A stretch of DNA of 39,047 nt from GCA-020343675 sp964462945 (GTDB lineage Bacteria > Planctomycetota > Phycisphaerae > Sedimentisphaerales > Anaerobacaceae), in assembly GCA_964462945.1 (NCBI GenBank), contig CAYWZW010000052.1, positions 1 to 39,047 of the forward strand, in the 5' to 3' direction. The notes below the pieces were generated by a model. That model was not told the origin of the DNA, did not search any database, and was given only the letters and a program-made list of their open reading frames with translations. The translations under genes were made by a program, and so were the position numbers. Positions 8,044-16,747 of this stretch are shown here, one piece after another; the first letter of the stretch is position 1, and each line of letters begins with the position of its first letter.

Positions 8044-10911
8044 TCAATTGCCTGTGAATCTGGTGATATAGACTGTCGCCTCGCCATAGAATGATCGGCC
8101 TGCCTTGAGTTTGCCGACCACCTTTAGTTTGACCGGGCCATTGTCAGGCACTGCAGCGACCAGCTCGGCCTTGTCGAACAGCGCGATGACCTTTGCCGTG
8201 CTGGCCGTCCCATATACAATTTGGCGCTTCGCCCTGACCCGGCCCGGATAAAGCGTGGGGAGCGTATCTTTTATATCATCTCTTCCAATGCCCGGTGGTA
8301 GTATGGCAATGGCCTGTATGTCATACGATTCGCCCGTGCGTCTGATTACGTCGGGAACGATTCGCAGCTCCCGGACTGCCAATGGGCTTTCGCCCACCAC
8401 AACATCAACACTCGCCGTGGTTGACGGCGCTTCGCTGCTGCTGATGGTGACGGCATTGGTGAAGGTCGTCGATGGCGACAAACCTTCCTTGACCCGCGCC
8501 ACCAGCTCTAAGCAGGTCGATGACCCGGCCGGCAAAGACGGATAGGACCATCTGTACGTATGGGCTTTTTTATCGTACTGTCCGAACACGCCATCCCCAT
8601 CGGCCGTTACGAAGGTCACCTCCTTCGGGAGGGTATCGACAATGGACACGTTGGTTGCGGCGGAATCGTTGGCATTGTCGAAGCAAATACTGTAAACAAC
8701 AGTCTCGTTCACGTCCACGTACTCAATCTCCCCCACGACACTGCCGATGACAATCTTGCTCAGGTCAAGAGCTTTATAATACGTAATCGCATGGGCGCTT
8801 GCTGTCGTTGGCCGTGTTTCATCGCTATCGATGGTGACGGAATTCACGATGGTTGTGCCCGGGGCGACATCTTTGTTGACCTGCACGACCAGGTCCAGCG
8901 ACGTCGGTGATTTCGCGGGCGGCAGAGATGTGTACGACCACGTGTACGTATGCGTCTTGGCGTCATACCGTCCGAAGACGCCGAAATCATCAGCCCTTGC
9001 CCTCACGAAGCTCACCTCTTTCGGGAGAGTATCCACGATGGACACGTTGTTCAGGGTGGAGTCATTCTTGTTACGAAAGGTAATGGCGTAAGTGATTTTC
9101 TCGGCGGCCCCCACCCGTTTTAGCTCACCGTCGATCGCTCCAACGATGCTCTTGCTGAGGTTAAAGGGGTCACGATAGGTAATCGCATCGACACTCGCCG
9201 TAGCAGGCGGGGTTTCATTGCTGTCGATTATCGCGGAATTCGCAATGGTCGTGCCCGGGGTGACATCAGGGTTCACGTGAACCACCAACCCCAGGCACGC
9301 GGATGATCCGGGCTTCAAGAATGGATATGACCAGGTGTACGTATGCGTAACAGGGTCGTACGCCCCAGAAGCTGCGCCCTCGTCGGCCGCTACGAAGCTG
9401 ACCTCATCCGGGAGAATATCAACGACGCTAACGTCCGTCACCGTGAAGTCATTATCATTGTTATCGAAGCAAATAGTATAAGTGATGGACTCATTTACAT
9501 CGACCCCTTTGACCTGATCGTCGGCACCGCCAACAATAGTCTTCGTCAGGTTAAGAGCGTTGTTCATTGCAATGACACTGACACTTGTGGTTGTTTGCGG
9601 CGTTTCATTGCTGTCAATAGTCACCGAATTCGTGATCGTCGCACCGACTTCTACGCTCTTGTGCACCTGGACCGTTAGCTCCAGAACGGCAGACGATCCC
9701 GGCGGCAGAGACGAATAGGACCACTCATAGGTGTGCGTCTTGGAGTTGTACCCTCCGCTCCCTTCGGCGTTATCGGCCCTGACAAAAGTCACGTCGCCTG
9801 GAAGTATGTCACGAATCGACACATTGGTTGCCGTGAAACTTTTGTCGTTGTCGAATTGAATCCCATAGGTAATCGTGTCGCCCGGCCCCACATACGCAGT
9901 TCCGTCAGGAGCACTGCCGCCGGTTGCACCTCTGACAACCGTCTTCTTGAGATTCAGTGGATTGTAGCTGATATCCCTGCTCGGAATAGCCAGACCGGTG
10001 GGATTGCCAATCTCAGGAACAAGATCGATCCGTCGCAGCGCCGTGTCATAAACCAGGAGATTGTCCCCGCCCGGGGCATTGTTGCTGCCGGTGCTCATGT
10101 ACACCAAACCGGTGTCCGGATCCACACCGAGTCCCATCACGCCGGCGTCGGGCTCCACCTGCACCTCTCTCTTGATGCCCGTCGCCAGGTGGTACTGCGT
10201 TAGGTGCATGTTTCCCGCGTATCCTCCGCCGGTGTACACGAAACCGTTCTTGGCATCCACGGCAATACTGATGGCAATGCGGCTAAGCGTAATGGTGTTG
10301 ACCAATTTCCAATCCGTGGTGCTGTACACCGTCACTGAGTTGCTGGCATTGGCCACATAGAGCAGGTCGTTGACCTCGTCCAGGGCAATCCCATAGCCCG
10401 AAGCCCTTCTCAGAGTGAACGGCGAGCCCTCCACGTGGGTCAGTGTGGCGGTCGTTGAGTCCCAGTCGTACACGTATAACAAGCTATCGCCCCGGTCAAC
10501 GGTGTACAACAGTTTCTTCTCGTGGTTGTAAACGATGCCGGCCAAATCCGTGGCGTCCGGCGCTGTTATTGTGCCCGCGTCCGTCATCGTTTCCGCATGG
10601 ACCAACTGGACGTCGCCCGAGCGCTTATACGTGATAAACAGGTATCCGGAATCCGAGTCGATGGCCATGCCCACAGCACCCAGCATACTGTAGCGGATGT
10701 CGTGCTGAGCCTGAAAAGTCAAAGTACCGTCCACGCCAATGTCGTATGCCTGCACGGGTTGCTTAAAATCCGCGCTGGCCTTGATGTCCGCAATGACGTA
10801 CAGCGATTTGCCGGCGGCAATTTTGGGGACAGCCGCTACTGAAATGGCCAGGGCCAAGAACAACAGAAGAATATGAGCCTTTGCGACACTCTGTCTATTT
10901 TTACCTCTCAT
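8044..10911 (-). CDS. Secreted beta-propeller protein with four DUF11 repeats
   Basis: A 955-residue exported protein. Residues 1-32 form a signal peptide (basic start, hydrophobic LLLFLALAISVAAV core). Residues about 36-311 are a YVTN/NHL-like beta-propeller, seen as recurring D-x-x-x-G-LLYV and VYD segments. Four DUF11-type repeats of about 130 residues follow (about 318-451, 453-581, 583-713 and 714-841), each opening with LNL-K-IVGG and containing ITY-FDN, VDILP and HTYTWSY. About 110 C-terminal residues are unassigned. DUF11 repeats are known from large surface proteins; an adhesive or cell-surface role is inference. The ATG at 10911 is chosen because the signal peptide begins there. An upstream in-frame GTG (11043) would bury the signal peptide 44 residues in. 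No strong ribosome site precedes 10911. Confidence 0.85.
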   Translation of the reverse strand: MRGKNRQSVAKAHILLLFLALAISVAAVPKIAAGKSLYVIADIKASADFKQPVQAYDIGVDGTLTFQAQHDIRYSMLGAVGMAIDSDSGYLFITYKRSGDVQLVHAETMTDAGTITAPDATDLAGIVYNHEKKLLYTVDRGDSLLYVYDWDSTTATLTHVEGSPFTLRRASGYGIALDEVNDLLYVANASNSVTVYSTTDWKLVNTITLSRIAISIAVDAKNGFVYTGGGYAGNMHLTQYHLATGIKREVQVEPDAGVMGLGVDPDTGLVYMSTGSNNAPGGDNLLVYDTALRRIDLVPEIGNPTGLAIPSRDISYNPLNLKKTVVRGATGGSAPDGTAYVGPGDTITYGIQFDNDKSFTATNVSIRDILPGDVTFVRADNAEGSGGYNSKTHTYEWSYSSLPPGSSAVLELTVQVHKSVEVGATITNSVTIDSNETPQTTTSVSVIAMNNALNLTKTIVGGADDQVKGVDVNESITYTICFDNNDNDFTVTDVSVVDILPDEVSFVAADEGAASGAYDPVTHTYTWSYPFLKPGSSACLGLVVHVNPDVTPGTTIANSAIIDSNETPPATASVDAITYRDPFNLSKSIVGAIDGELKRVGAAEKITYAITFRNKNDSTLNNVSIVDTLPKEVSFVRARADDFGVFGRYDAKTHTYTWSYTSLPPAKSPTSLDLVVQVNKDVAPGTTIVNSVTIDSDETRPTTASAHAITYYKALDLSKIVIGSVVGEIEYVDVNETVVYSICFDNANDSAATNVSIVDTLPKEVTFVTADGDGVFGQYDKKAHTYRWSYPSLPAGSSTCLELVARVKEGLSPSTTFTNAVTISSSEAPSTTASVDVVVGESPLAVRELRIVPDVIRRTGESYDIQAIAILPPGIGRDDIKDTLPTLYPGRVRAKRQIVYGTASTAKVIALFDKAELVAAVPDNGPVKLKVVGKLKAGRSFYGEATVYITRFTGN

Positions 10912-10948
10912 GATTGGATTCTCGCAAAAAATGTATGGACATTGCGTT

Positions 10949-11053
10949 TCACCGCGCGCGCTGTTTCTTCTTTGCGTCGCTGTCACGTTTTGCACATAGG
11001 GCAACTTGACTCTTGGTGGGAGAAAACTTGCGAGAATAAGCACTCGTTTTCAC
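10949..11053 (-). CDS. Possible 34-aa basic leader peptide
   Basis: A GTG-initiated frame (MKTSAYSRKF... ending KKKQRAR, then TGA) lies wholly in the leader between the promoter at 11080-11108 and the secreted-protein gene at 10911. GGAGG at 11058-11062 sits four bases before the GTG, and the stop is 37 bases before the next ATG. The peptide is very basic, with one cysteine. If real, it could couple to or control translation of the downstream gene, which itself lacks a good ribosome site. It may equally be chance. Confidence 0.3.
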   Translation of the reverse strand: MKTSAYSRKFSPTKSQVALCAKRDSDAKKKQRAR

Positions 11054-11079
11054 CACACCTCCAAATGCCACAACTTTAA

Positions 11080-11108
11080 ATCATACATTATTTACACGTG
11101 TCTGTCAA
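11080..11108 (-). promoter_or_regulatory. Consensus sigma70 promoter, minus strand
   Basis: Read on the minus strand, TTGACA (11108-11103) and TATGAT (11085-11080) are separated by exactly 17 bp. Transcription would begin near 11073, giving a leader of about 160 bases before the ATG at 10911. This is one of the best promoters in the window. Confidence 0.75.
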
Positions 11109-11436
11109 GAAGCAACGCCGCAGATTGCTGCGCCAGCGACTATGCAACCACCTCGCAGCGCAACAGGCTGTGCCTTGGGCACGAGCCCACCCACAACAAG
11201 TTGTGCACAAAGCAGGAATTAGCCCTCTTGGGCAGCTACATTTATAAGACCTCGGCTCTCCAGCAAAAACCTACGTTACCTCCCTCCTTGGAAGAATGCT
11301 CAGCCATGCCGATAACTAAGTGCCGCCGTGGACGCCAAGCGTAACGCTTTTTACTCAATTCTGGCGGAGGACCGAAAAAATCAGGCCCAGGGACCCCTCT
11401 GGTCTTTGTTTGGCTCACGCGCTGTAAAGATTCACC
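11109..11436. other. Intergenic gap between divergent secreted-protein genes
   Basis: No credible gene is seen here. The stretch separates the divergent promoters at 11080-11108 (minus) and 11437-11466 (plus). A minus-strand frame of 100 codons across 11242-11544 overlaps the plus promoter and has no recognisable content. Confidence 0.5.
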
Positions 11437-11466
11437 TTGACGAGAGGGCGGTCGGTCTGGTATAAA
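11437..11466 (+). promoter_or_regulatory. Sigma70-type promoter for the LamG protein gene
   Basis: TTGACG (11437-11442) and TATAAA (11461-11466) are separated by 18 bp. Transcription would start near 11473, about 90 bases before the ATG at 11563. Confidence 0.65.
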
Positions 11467-11562
11467 CTGAATAATCAGGGCTTTTGGACGATCGGGTTTG
11501 CGGACGACGAGATCGTTGCAATCTATCTCATGTTTCTTAATCACTTAATAAGGAGGACGATC

Positions 11563-13770
11563 ATGTCTGAGAAATTGATTTGCCTGGTTTCCCTCGCCTT
11601 AGTGCTGGGAGGGACAGCAAACGTAACGAATGGCGCCAGCTTGTGGGGACACTATCCCATCAATGAGAACGATCTCAAGGACTATTCCGGCAATAACCAC
11701 CATGGAACGCCTGTCGATGGCCCTGCAACCGTATTGGATCCGCTGAGAGGTTGGGTCGTTGCGTTCAACAGCGAGGCTAGCAAGCCAAGCCGCGTGACGT
11801 GTGGAACGGACGATCCCTCCGCCGGTGACAAACTGTCTGTCTCTGCCTGGGTCAAATGGGAAGGCATTAACGGCTTCTGGCAGGGGATCGCCGGCAAGAG
11901 CTTCAGTTACGAGGACAGAAGGTGGATATTCCAGCTCCGCGACTCTGACGGCATGATCCAGTGGGGAGGCTCGGATATAGACCAGCTGCATATATGGAGC
12001 ACCGTTGCTCCGCAAACAGGCCAGTGGCAGCACGTGGCGGGGACCTGTGACGGGAGCTATTCGAAGGTCTATATTAACGGTCAGATAGTGGGCGAGGGCC
12101 CGGGGGGATTCCGTCCGGGCGCCGCCGCAAACGCCAACGTGACCCTCGGTTTCGGCGAAGACCGCAGTGACTACGATGAATCACTCAACGGCGCCCTGGA
12201 TGAGATCTATATCTACAGCCGGGCGCTGTCGGATAACCAGGTGCTGGACCTGTCTCACGGCATTCCTCCCTCGTTTACGAAGGCCGACAATCCCAGCCCG
12301 GCTAACGGCGCCCTCCACCCTGCTACGTGGGCGAATCTTTCGTGGTCGCCGGGAGATACGGCGGTCTCACACGATGTCTATTTCGGCGACAGTTTCGACG
12401 ACGTGAACAACGGCACCGCCGGCACGTTCCGGGGCAATCAGAGTTCCACTTTTTCTGTTGTCGGCTTTCCCGGATTTCCTTTTCCGGACGGTCTGATTCC
12501 AGGCGCGACGTACTACTGGCGGATCGATGAGGTTGAAGCCGACGGCGTCACGAAACACAAAGGCTACGTCTGGAGCTTCTCGATTCCGCCCAGGACTGCT
12601 TATAACCCTGATCCGGCTGACGGCGCCGAATCTGTGGACCCGGCTGTGACGCTTAGCTGGACGGCGGGTTTCGGTGCAAAATTGCACTTTGTTTATTTCG
12701 GCGACAATCTTGACACCGTTGCCAATGCCGGCGGCGGGCTTCCTCTCGGAGTTACCAGGTACACACCCGGCGCTCTGAAGTTTGCCAAGACGTACTACTG
12801 GCGCGTCGATGAGTTTGACGGTACGGCTACCTACAAAGGCTACGTCTGGAGCTTCACTACGCGGGGCACCGTCGGGAACCCGAATCCGCCTAATGGCGCT
12901 GTGGATGTAAAGCCGGCGCCGATTCTGACCTGGAGTGCCGGGGCGTATGCGGCCTCACACGAGCTGCACTTCGGCACGGAGACAGAGGCCGTGAAAAATG
13001 CCACCAAGTCCTCGGCCGAGTACAAGGGAACCAAAGCTCTTGGTGACGAGACCTATGACCCCGGTAAACTTTTGCTGGAGACGACGTACTACTGGCGTGT
13101 CGATGAAGTCAACATCGCCAATCCCGATAGCCCGTGGATAGGCAAGGTCTGGAGCTTTACGACGGGTGACTTCCTTCTTGTGGATGACTTCGAGGACTAC
13201 GACGCCGGGGACAATCAGATCTGGTACTCGTGGCACGATGGCCTTGGCTATGGTGCACCTCAGACTCCACCTTACTTCGCCGGTAATGGCACCGGCTCCG
13301 CTGTCGGTGACGAGACCACGGGTTCATTTACTGAGCAGACCATCGTTCACGGCGGTCGCCAGTCGATGCCGCTTGCCTACGACAATAACAAGCAGGGCTT
13401 CGCGAGGTATTCCGAGGTCGAGCTGACGTTGACGGTCGTGCGGGACTGGACAGAGCAGGGTGTTGCGGAATTGTCCCTGTGGTTCCGCGGCAATACGGCC
13501 AACGCTCCCGAGCGAATGTACGTGGCGGTCGCCAACCGGACCGGCACGCCTGCGGTGGTGTACCAGGAAAATCCCGGCGCTGCACAGGCAGGAACCTGGA
13601 CCGAGTGGGTGATCCCCTTGCAGGCTTTTGCCGGTCAGGGCATCAGCCTGACCAATGTGGACAAAATCGGCATTGGCCTGGGCACCAGGGGCAATCTAAC
13701 GACGCCCGGCGGTTCGGGTAAGATGTACTTCGACGACATTCGGCTGTACCGGCCGAGAACGGCACCTTGA
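11563..13770 (+). CDS. Secreted LamG-domain protein with Fn3-like repeats
   Basis: A 735-residue exported protein. Residues 1-25 are a signal peptide (ICLVSLALVLGG core, cleavage near NGA). Residues about 27-230 are a LamG/concanavalin-like domain, with VSAWVKWEG, QWQHVAGTCDG, VYINGQ and LDEIYIYSRAL as hallmarks. Three Fn3/Ig-like repeats follow at about 240-340, 345-430 and 433-535, each with NP-P-G-A, YFGD or LHFG, and TYYWRVDE...G-VWSFT. The last 195 residues begin FLLVDDFEDYD and end YFDDIRLYRP, like a carbohydrate-binding jelly roll. No catalytic domain is seen, so glycan binding is the likely role (inference). AGGAGG at 11551-11556 is six bases before the ATG and fixes the start. Confidence 0.88.
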   Translation: MSEKLICLVSLALVLGGTANVTNGASLWGHYPINENDLKDYSGNNHHGTPVDGPATVLDPLRGWVVAFNSEASKPSRVTCGTDDPSAGDKLSVSAWVKWEGINGFWQGIAGKSFSYEDRRWIFQLRDSDGMIQWGGSDIDQLHIWSTVAPQTGQWQHVAGTCDGSYSKVYINGQIVGEGPGGFRPGAAANANVTLGFGEDRSDYDESLNGALDEIYIYSRALSDNQVLDLSHGIPPSFTKADNPSPANGALHPATWANLSWSPGDTAVSHDVYFGDSFDDVNNGTAGTFRGNQSSTFSVVGFPGFPFPDGLIPGATYYWRIDEVEADGVTKHKGYVWSFSIPPRTAYNPDPADGAESVDPAVTLSWTAGFGAKLHFVYFGDNLDTVANAGGGLPLGVTRYTPGALKFAKTYYWRVDEFDGTATYKGYVWSFTTRGTVGNPNPPNGAVDVKPAPILTWSAGAYAASHELHFGTETEAVKNATKSSAEYKGTKALGDETYDPGKLLLETTYYWRVDEVNIANPDSPWIGKVWSFTTGDFLLVDDFEDYDAGDNQIWYSWHDGLGYGAPQTPPYFAGNGTGSAVGDETTGSFTEQTIVHGGRQSMPLAYDNNKQGFARYSEVELTLTVVRDWTEQGVAELSLWFRGNTANAPERMYVAVANRTGTPAVVYQENPGAAQAGTWTEWVIPLQAFAGQGISLTNVDKIGIGLGTRGNLTTPGGSGKMYFDDIRLYRPRTAP

Positions 13771-13816
13771 AAGTAAACGCTGCTCTTGCGGGAATGGTAA
13801 GAGGTCTTGCATCAAT

Positions 13817-13861
13817 CCGGGGCCTATACTCGTTGACAGGGCATGGGCCCCGGCTGCTTTT
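13817..13861 (+). terminator. Probable terminator after the LamG gene
   Basis: CCGGGGCC (13817-13824) pairs with GGCCCCGG (13846-13853) around a 21-base loop, followed by CTGC and TTTT at 13858-13861. The T-run is short, so efficiency is uncertain. Confidence 0.45.
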
Positions 13862-13938
13862 GGCCGGATCGGTCTAAAGTAAAGCCCTGAATCTGTCGAT
13901 TCTTCACCATACACTCAAGAGCTTCAGGAGCAGCGACA

Positions 13939-14301
13939 ATGGGTAGAACCAAGAACCAAAGGACAGAGGCAAGATTGCGTTATCAGTGGACCGTCTTGTT
14001 TGCCGAAAACTCCAGGAAGACCGTATCCGAAGGTCTGATGGTCGATCTCTCCAGCGGCGGTCTGGCCTTCAGGTGCGATGCCGGCGAGAATTGCCCCCAA
14101 GTGGGCCAACAGTTAGTCACTCACTTTAGCTTCCCAACGGATCGAGTGTATGACTCTTCCTCAATGACAAGTTTCACTCGTACCGGCCGTGTCCTCCGCG
14201 TCGATGAGCTGAATCCCTTCTTGCGGCACATAGCCATCCAGTTTGACGAACCACTGCCTCTGAAACCCTGCGCCCAGCTTCAGCACAGCCAAACCAAATA
14301 G
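13939..14301 (+). CDS. PilZ-domain c-di-GMP receptor
   Basis: A 120-residue single-domain PilZ protein. It carries the two c-di-GMP binding motifs of the family: RxxxR at Arg8-Arg12 and DxSxxG at Asp36-Ser38-Gly41 (VDLSSGG). The remainder fits the PilZ beta-barrel (GRVLRVDE, HIAIQFDEPL). It is cytosolic, with no partner domain, so it should act as a small effector that changes shape on binding cyclic di-GMP. AGGAG at 13926-13930 supports the start. No cyclase or phosphodiesterase is in the window, so its partner is unknown. Confidence 0.88.
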   Translation: MGRTKNQRTEARLRYQWTVLFAENSRKTVSEGLMVDLSSGGLAFRCDAGENCPQVGQQLVTHFSFPTDRVYDSSSMTSFTRTGRVLRVDELNPFLRHIAIQFDEPLPLKPCAQLQHSQTK

Positions 14302-14591
14302 CCCCCTGGACGGCGCGAAAATCTCACACATGGGAACCTCGCATTAATCACGGACAGCCGCTTGGCTGACACTTCGGCAGCGCCGCCATAGCCGTCAAGA
14401 CTCCGCTTTCTTGAATGAATTGAATCAGACCGCCGAAAACAGGCGCCTTATTGCTGTCGAAGCCGGGTGGGCCGGCGCGGGACAGAAATGGCCCTTGCCA
14501 GAGTAGGCACGGTTGTTTATTCTAACAGGACCGTGTTGGGAGATGGTGTATTGTATGACGATTTTTCCAAGCACTGTCAGGGAATGACACA
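14302..14591 (+). promoter_or_regulatory. Gap with a probable promoter at 14495-14523
   Basis: TTGCCA (14495-14500), a 17-bp spacer and TATTCT (14518-14523) would start transcription near 14530, about 60 bases before the lipoprotein gene at 14592. Nothing else is recognisable in this gap. Confidence 0.45.
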
Positions 14592-15107
14592 ATGAAAATA
14601 CGAATCGGATCACTTTGCGGTATCTCCGCGTTTCTGGTGGCGGCGGGCCTGGTTATTTCAACGGCGTGCGCGCGGAAGACGCAGGCGCTATTCACCAGAC
14701 CCGAGCTTATTACTCGCGGGCGCCTGGCAGTCATTGGTCTGACCCCCGAGCAGGAGCAGATATTCATGGCTTCCTACACGAAGGCCTTTCCCGGACAAGT
14801 CATTACATTTGTTGAAAGGAACCTGTTGAAGGAGATTCTCAGCGAGCAGGATTTGCGGCAAGGCAGATTGGATGACAGAAGCCGCGCCACGATAAAGCAG
14901 ATTCTCGGTGTTGAGGCCCTCATTATGTGCACTTACTATGACGACACGAACAGCCCCGGCAGAAAGAGGCTGCGTGTTCGCATTGTGGACAACTCGACAG
15001 GAGCGATTGTGGGCTCGGTCATAACCCAGGGACGCGACTACTTCGAGTACCATTGCGACACGGCGGTCAAGGCCCTCAAGGCGGATCTATTGAGTGGGAG
15101 CCGATGA
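14592..15107 (+). CDS. CsgG/LpoB-like outer-membrane lipoprotein
   Basis: A 171-residue protein with a signal peptide ending in a lipobox-like VISTAC, so Cys26 is the likely lipidated residue. The mature part matches the CsgG/LpoB/FlgO fold: a FVERNLLKEILSEQDL stretch, a short DDRSRATIKQILGVEALI segment, then RVRIVDNSTGAIVGS. In that family these are the helix-strand units contacting partner proteins, in curli secretion or in activation of penicillin-binding proteins. The exact partner cannot be told here. It is shorter than CsgG and closer to LpoB in size. A weak AGGGA precedes the ATG. Confidence 0.65.
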   Translation: MKIRIGSLCGISAFLVAAGLVISTACARKTQALFTRPELITRGRLAVIGLTPEQEQIFMASYTKAFPGQVITFVERNLLKEILSEQDLRQGRLDDRSRATIKQILGVEALIMCTYYDDTNSPGRKRLRVRIVDNSTGAIVGSVITQGRDYFEYHCDTAVKALKADLLSGSR

Positions 15108-15143
15108 CCTTTGGGCCGCTAAAGAGAACTATAGGAACGAGGA

Positions 15144-15165
15144 CCGGCCATCTGTGATTGGCCGG
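15144..15165. other. Short hairpin between genes
   Basis: CCGGCCA (15144-15150) pairs with TGGCCGG (15159-15165) around an eight-base loop. No T-run follows. It lies between the lipoprotein gene and the DUF1003 gene, so it may be a weak terminator or a transcript-end stabiliser. Confidence 0.35.
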
Positions 15166-15229
15166 CGACAACGCACAGAAAACGGCGATTTTCGCTAATA
15201 CATCTTACCGGTGTCAGGAGAAACTCAGC

Positions 15230-15715
15230 ATGAAAAAATTACATTTCCCTGAACCTTTCGTACATCCGCACAAGCCACTGAGAAATGTCAATGAGATTGT
15301 GGATGAGAAGCTGACAGTTGCCCAGCGAACGGCAGACCTCGTTGCCAGGATAGTGGGGTCCTGGACGTTCATTGTTGTCCAGTCCACCCTGTTGTTGATT
15401 TGGGCTGTGCTTAATGTGGTTGCCTGGACTGGTCATTGGGACCTGTACCCCTTCATTTTGATGAACCTGTTCCTCTCGCTGCAGGCGGCCTATACGGCCC
15501 CTGTTATCATGATGAGCCAGAATCGCCTGGCGGCTCGCGATCGTATTGAGGCCCACAATGATTTTGTCATTAACCGGAAGGCGGAAGAAGAAATACGTGC
15601 GATTCTGACACATCTTGCGGCCCAGGACCAGGCGTTGTTAGTGATTCACGATATAGTTGATTGCCTGCACGAATCCGCTGGAAAAATGAGGGGTGACACT
15701 CAAGCGGCCGGGTAA
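15230..15715 (+). CDS. DUF1003 family membrane protein
   Basis: A 161-residue protein of the DUF1003 family. It has a soluble N-terminus, then NVNEIVDEKLTVAQRTADLV leading into two membrane helices at about residues 43-65 and 75-97 (WTFIVVQSTLLLIWAVLNVV and YPFILMNLFLSLQAAYTAP). The diagnostic MMSQNRLAARDRIEAHNDF follows, then a short C-terminal helix. The function of the family is not established. The start at 15230 is preferred over an upstream in-frame ATG at 15158 because AGGAG lies about ten bases before it and the DUF1003 homology begins soon after. Confidence 0.85.
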   Translation: MKKLHFPEPFVHPHKPLRNVNEIVDEKLTVAQRTADLVARIVGSWTFIVVQSTLLLIWAVLNVVAWTGHWDLYPFILMNLFLSLQAAYTAPVIMMSQNRLAARDRIEAHNDFVINRKAEEEIRAILTHLAAQDQALLVIHDIVDCLHESAGKMRGDTQAAG

Positions 15716-15769
15716 CTTCCGGCGAAGAAATCGGCGGGAGTCCAGGACATATTCCAAAGGAGCAAGAAC

Positions 15770-16639
15770 ATGAACGATAAAGTTTCACCGGGAGGCCCAA
15801 GGCACGTTCGGATCCCTCGTCGGGATTTCGTGCGATCGGCGGCCGCAACTGTCTGTCTGGCTTTCGATGGGCGTGAGCACGCGGCGGGCGCGCCGGCCGA
15901 TGAAAAGAACATGAAGCCGGACCTCTCCGCCGCCGTCCAGATGCAATTCATGCGGCCCGGCCAGTTGGAGAAGGCCATCCGCGATTTTCCGGTGGTTTAC
16001 GTGCCGTTCGGCCTGATCGAGTGGCACGGCAGACATCTGCCGCTCGGCAACGACGCGCTGAAGGCCCATGCCATTCTGGTCAAGACCGCCGAGCAGTTCG
16101 GCGGGGTCGTGTATCCGCCCGTGTACTTTCACGACGGGTTCCCCCGGGAGTCCCTGCAGCCGGTTCTCACGGAGCTGTTTGCGCGGCTGAAGAGGACCGG
16201 GTTTCGGGTTATCCTCGGCGTCTCGGGTCACAACGTGAAGGGACAAATCGACATGATCGACAAGGCCCTGGCGCCCGTCGTGGCGGACGGGACGGCGGTG
16301 GGAGCCGGGCTATGGGAAATCACACTCAGCCGCGGCGCCGAATCCAATACCGACCACGCCGCCAAGTGGGAGACGTCCAACATGATGTTCTTCTATCCCG
16401 ATCTTGTGGACATGTCCGCTCTGGGCGACGGACCTCTTGCCCCTGACATGAAGCCGCCCGACGGCATCGGTGGGCTGGATCCCCGCAAGCACGCCTCAGC
16501 CGAGATCGGCGGGAGGAACGTAGAGCTTGCGTCACAGGCGATAGGCAGGAAGGCCCGCGAACTTCTGGAATCGCTGCCGGAGGACCAGAGATCCTTCAAG
16601 CTGCCGGCCATCAGTCCCGGACACTGGTGGATGATTTGA
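15770..16639 (+). CDS. Tat-exported creatininase-family amidohydrolase
   Basis: A 289-residue protein. The N-terminus has a twin-arginine type motif (PRRDFVRSAAAT), though its hydrophobic stretch is short, so export is likely rather than certain. Residues about 60-260 match the creatininase family (creatinine amidohydrolase, FAPy deformylase ArfB, mycofactocin MftE). Motifs are IEWHGRHLPLGND (metal-binding Glu, His, Asp), VSGHN, and HAAKWETSNMM for the last Glu. The family hydrolyses cyclic or linear amides using two metal ions; the substrate is unknown. AAGGAG lies about ten bases before the ATG. A VOC-family gene follows 108 bases on in the same direction. Confidence 0.82.
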   Translation: MNDKVSPGGPRHVRIPRRDFVRSAAATVCLAFDGREHAAGAPADEKNMKPDLSAAVQMQFMRPGQLEKAIRDFPVVYVPFGLIEWHGRHLPLGNDALKAHAILVKTAEQFGGVVYPPVYFHDGFPRESLQPVLTELFARLKRTGFRVILGVSGHNVKGQIDMIDKALAPVVADGTAVGAGLWEITLSRGAESNTDHAAKWETSNMMFFYPDLVDMSALGDGPLAPDMKPPDGIGGLDPRKHASAEIGGRNVELASQAIGRKARELLESLPEDQRSFKLPAISPGHWWMI

Positions 16640-16747
16640 CACCGAACAAACGAGCGGACCCGATGTCCGGTACCGAGGAACAGAAAAAACTAAGGACCGC
16701 CGGCCGCGAACGGCTGGGGACGGGGCACAAAGAAAAGGAGCACTCTT

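Noticed and set aside
10930..11050. Possible c-di-GMP-I (GEMM) riboswitch on the minus strand, suggested by GACGCAAAG in the leader
   Set aside because: Only this half-motif is present. The GGGCAAACC partner strand, GNRA loop and second stem are missing. A covariance-model search would settle it.
11242..11544. 100-codon minus-strand frame upstream of the LamG gene
   Set aside because: It overlaps the plus-strand promoter and leader, has no ribosome site and no protein-like features.
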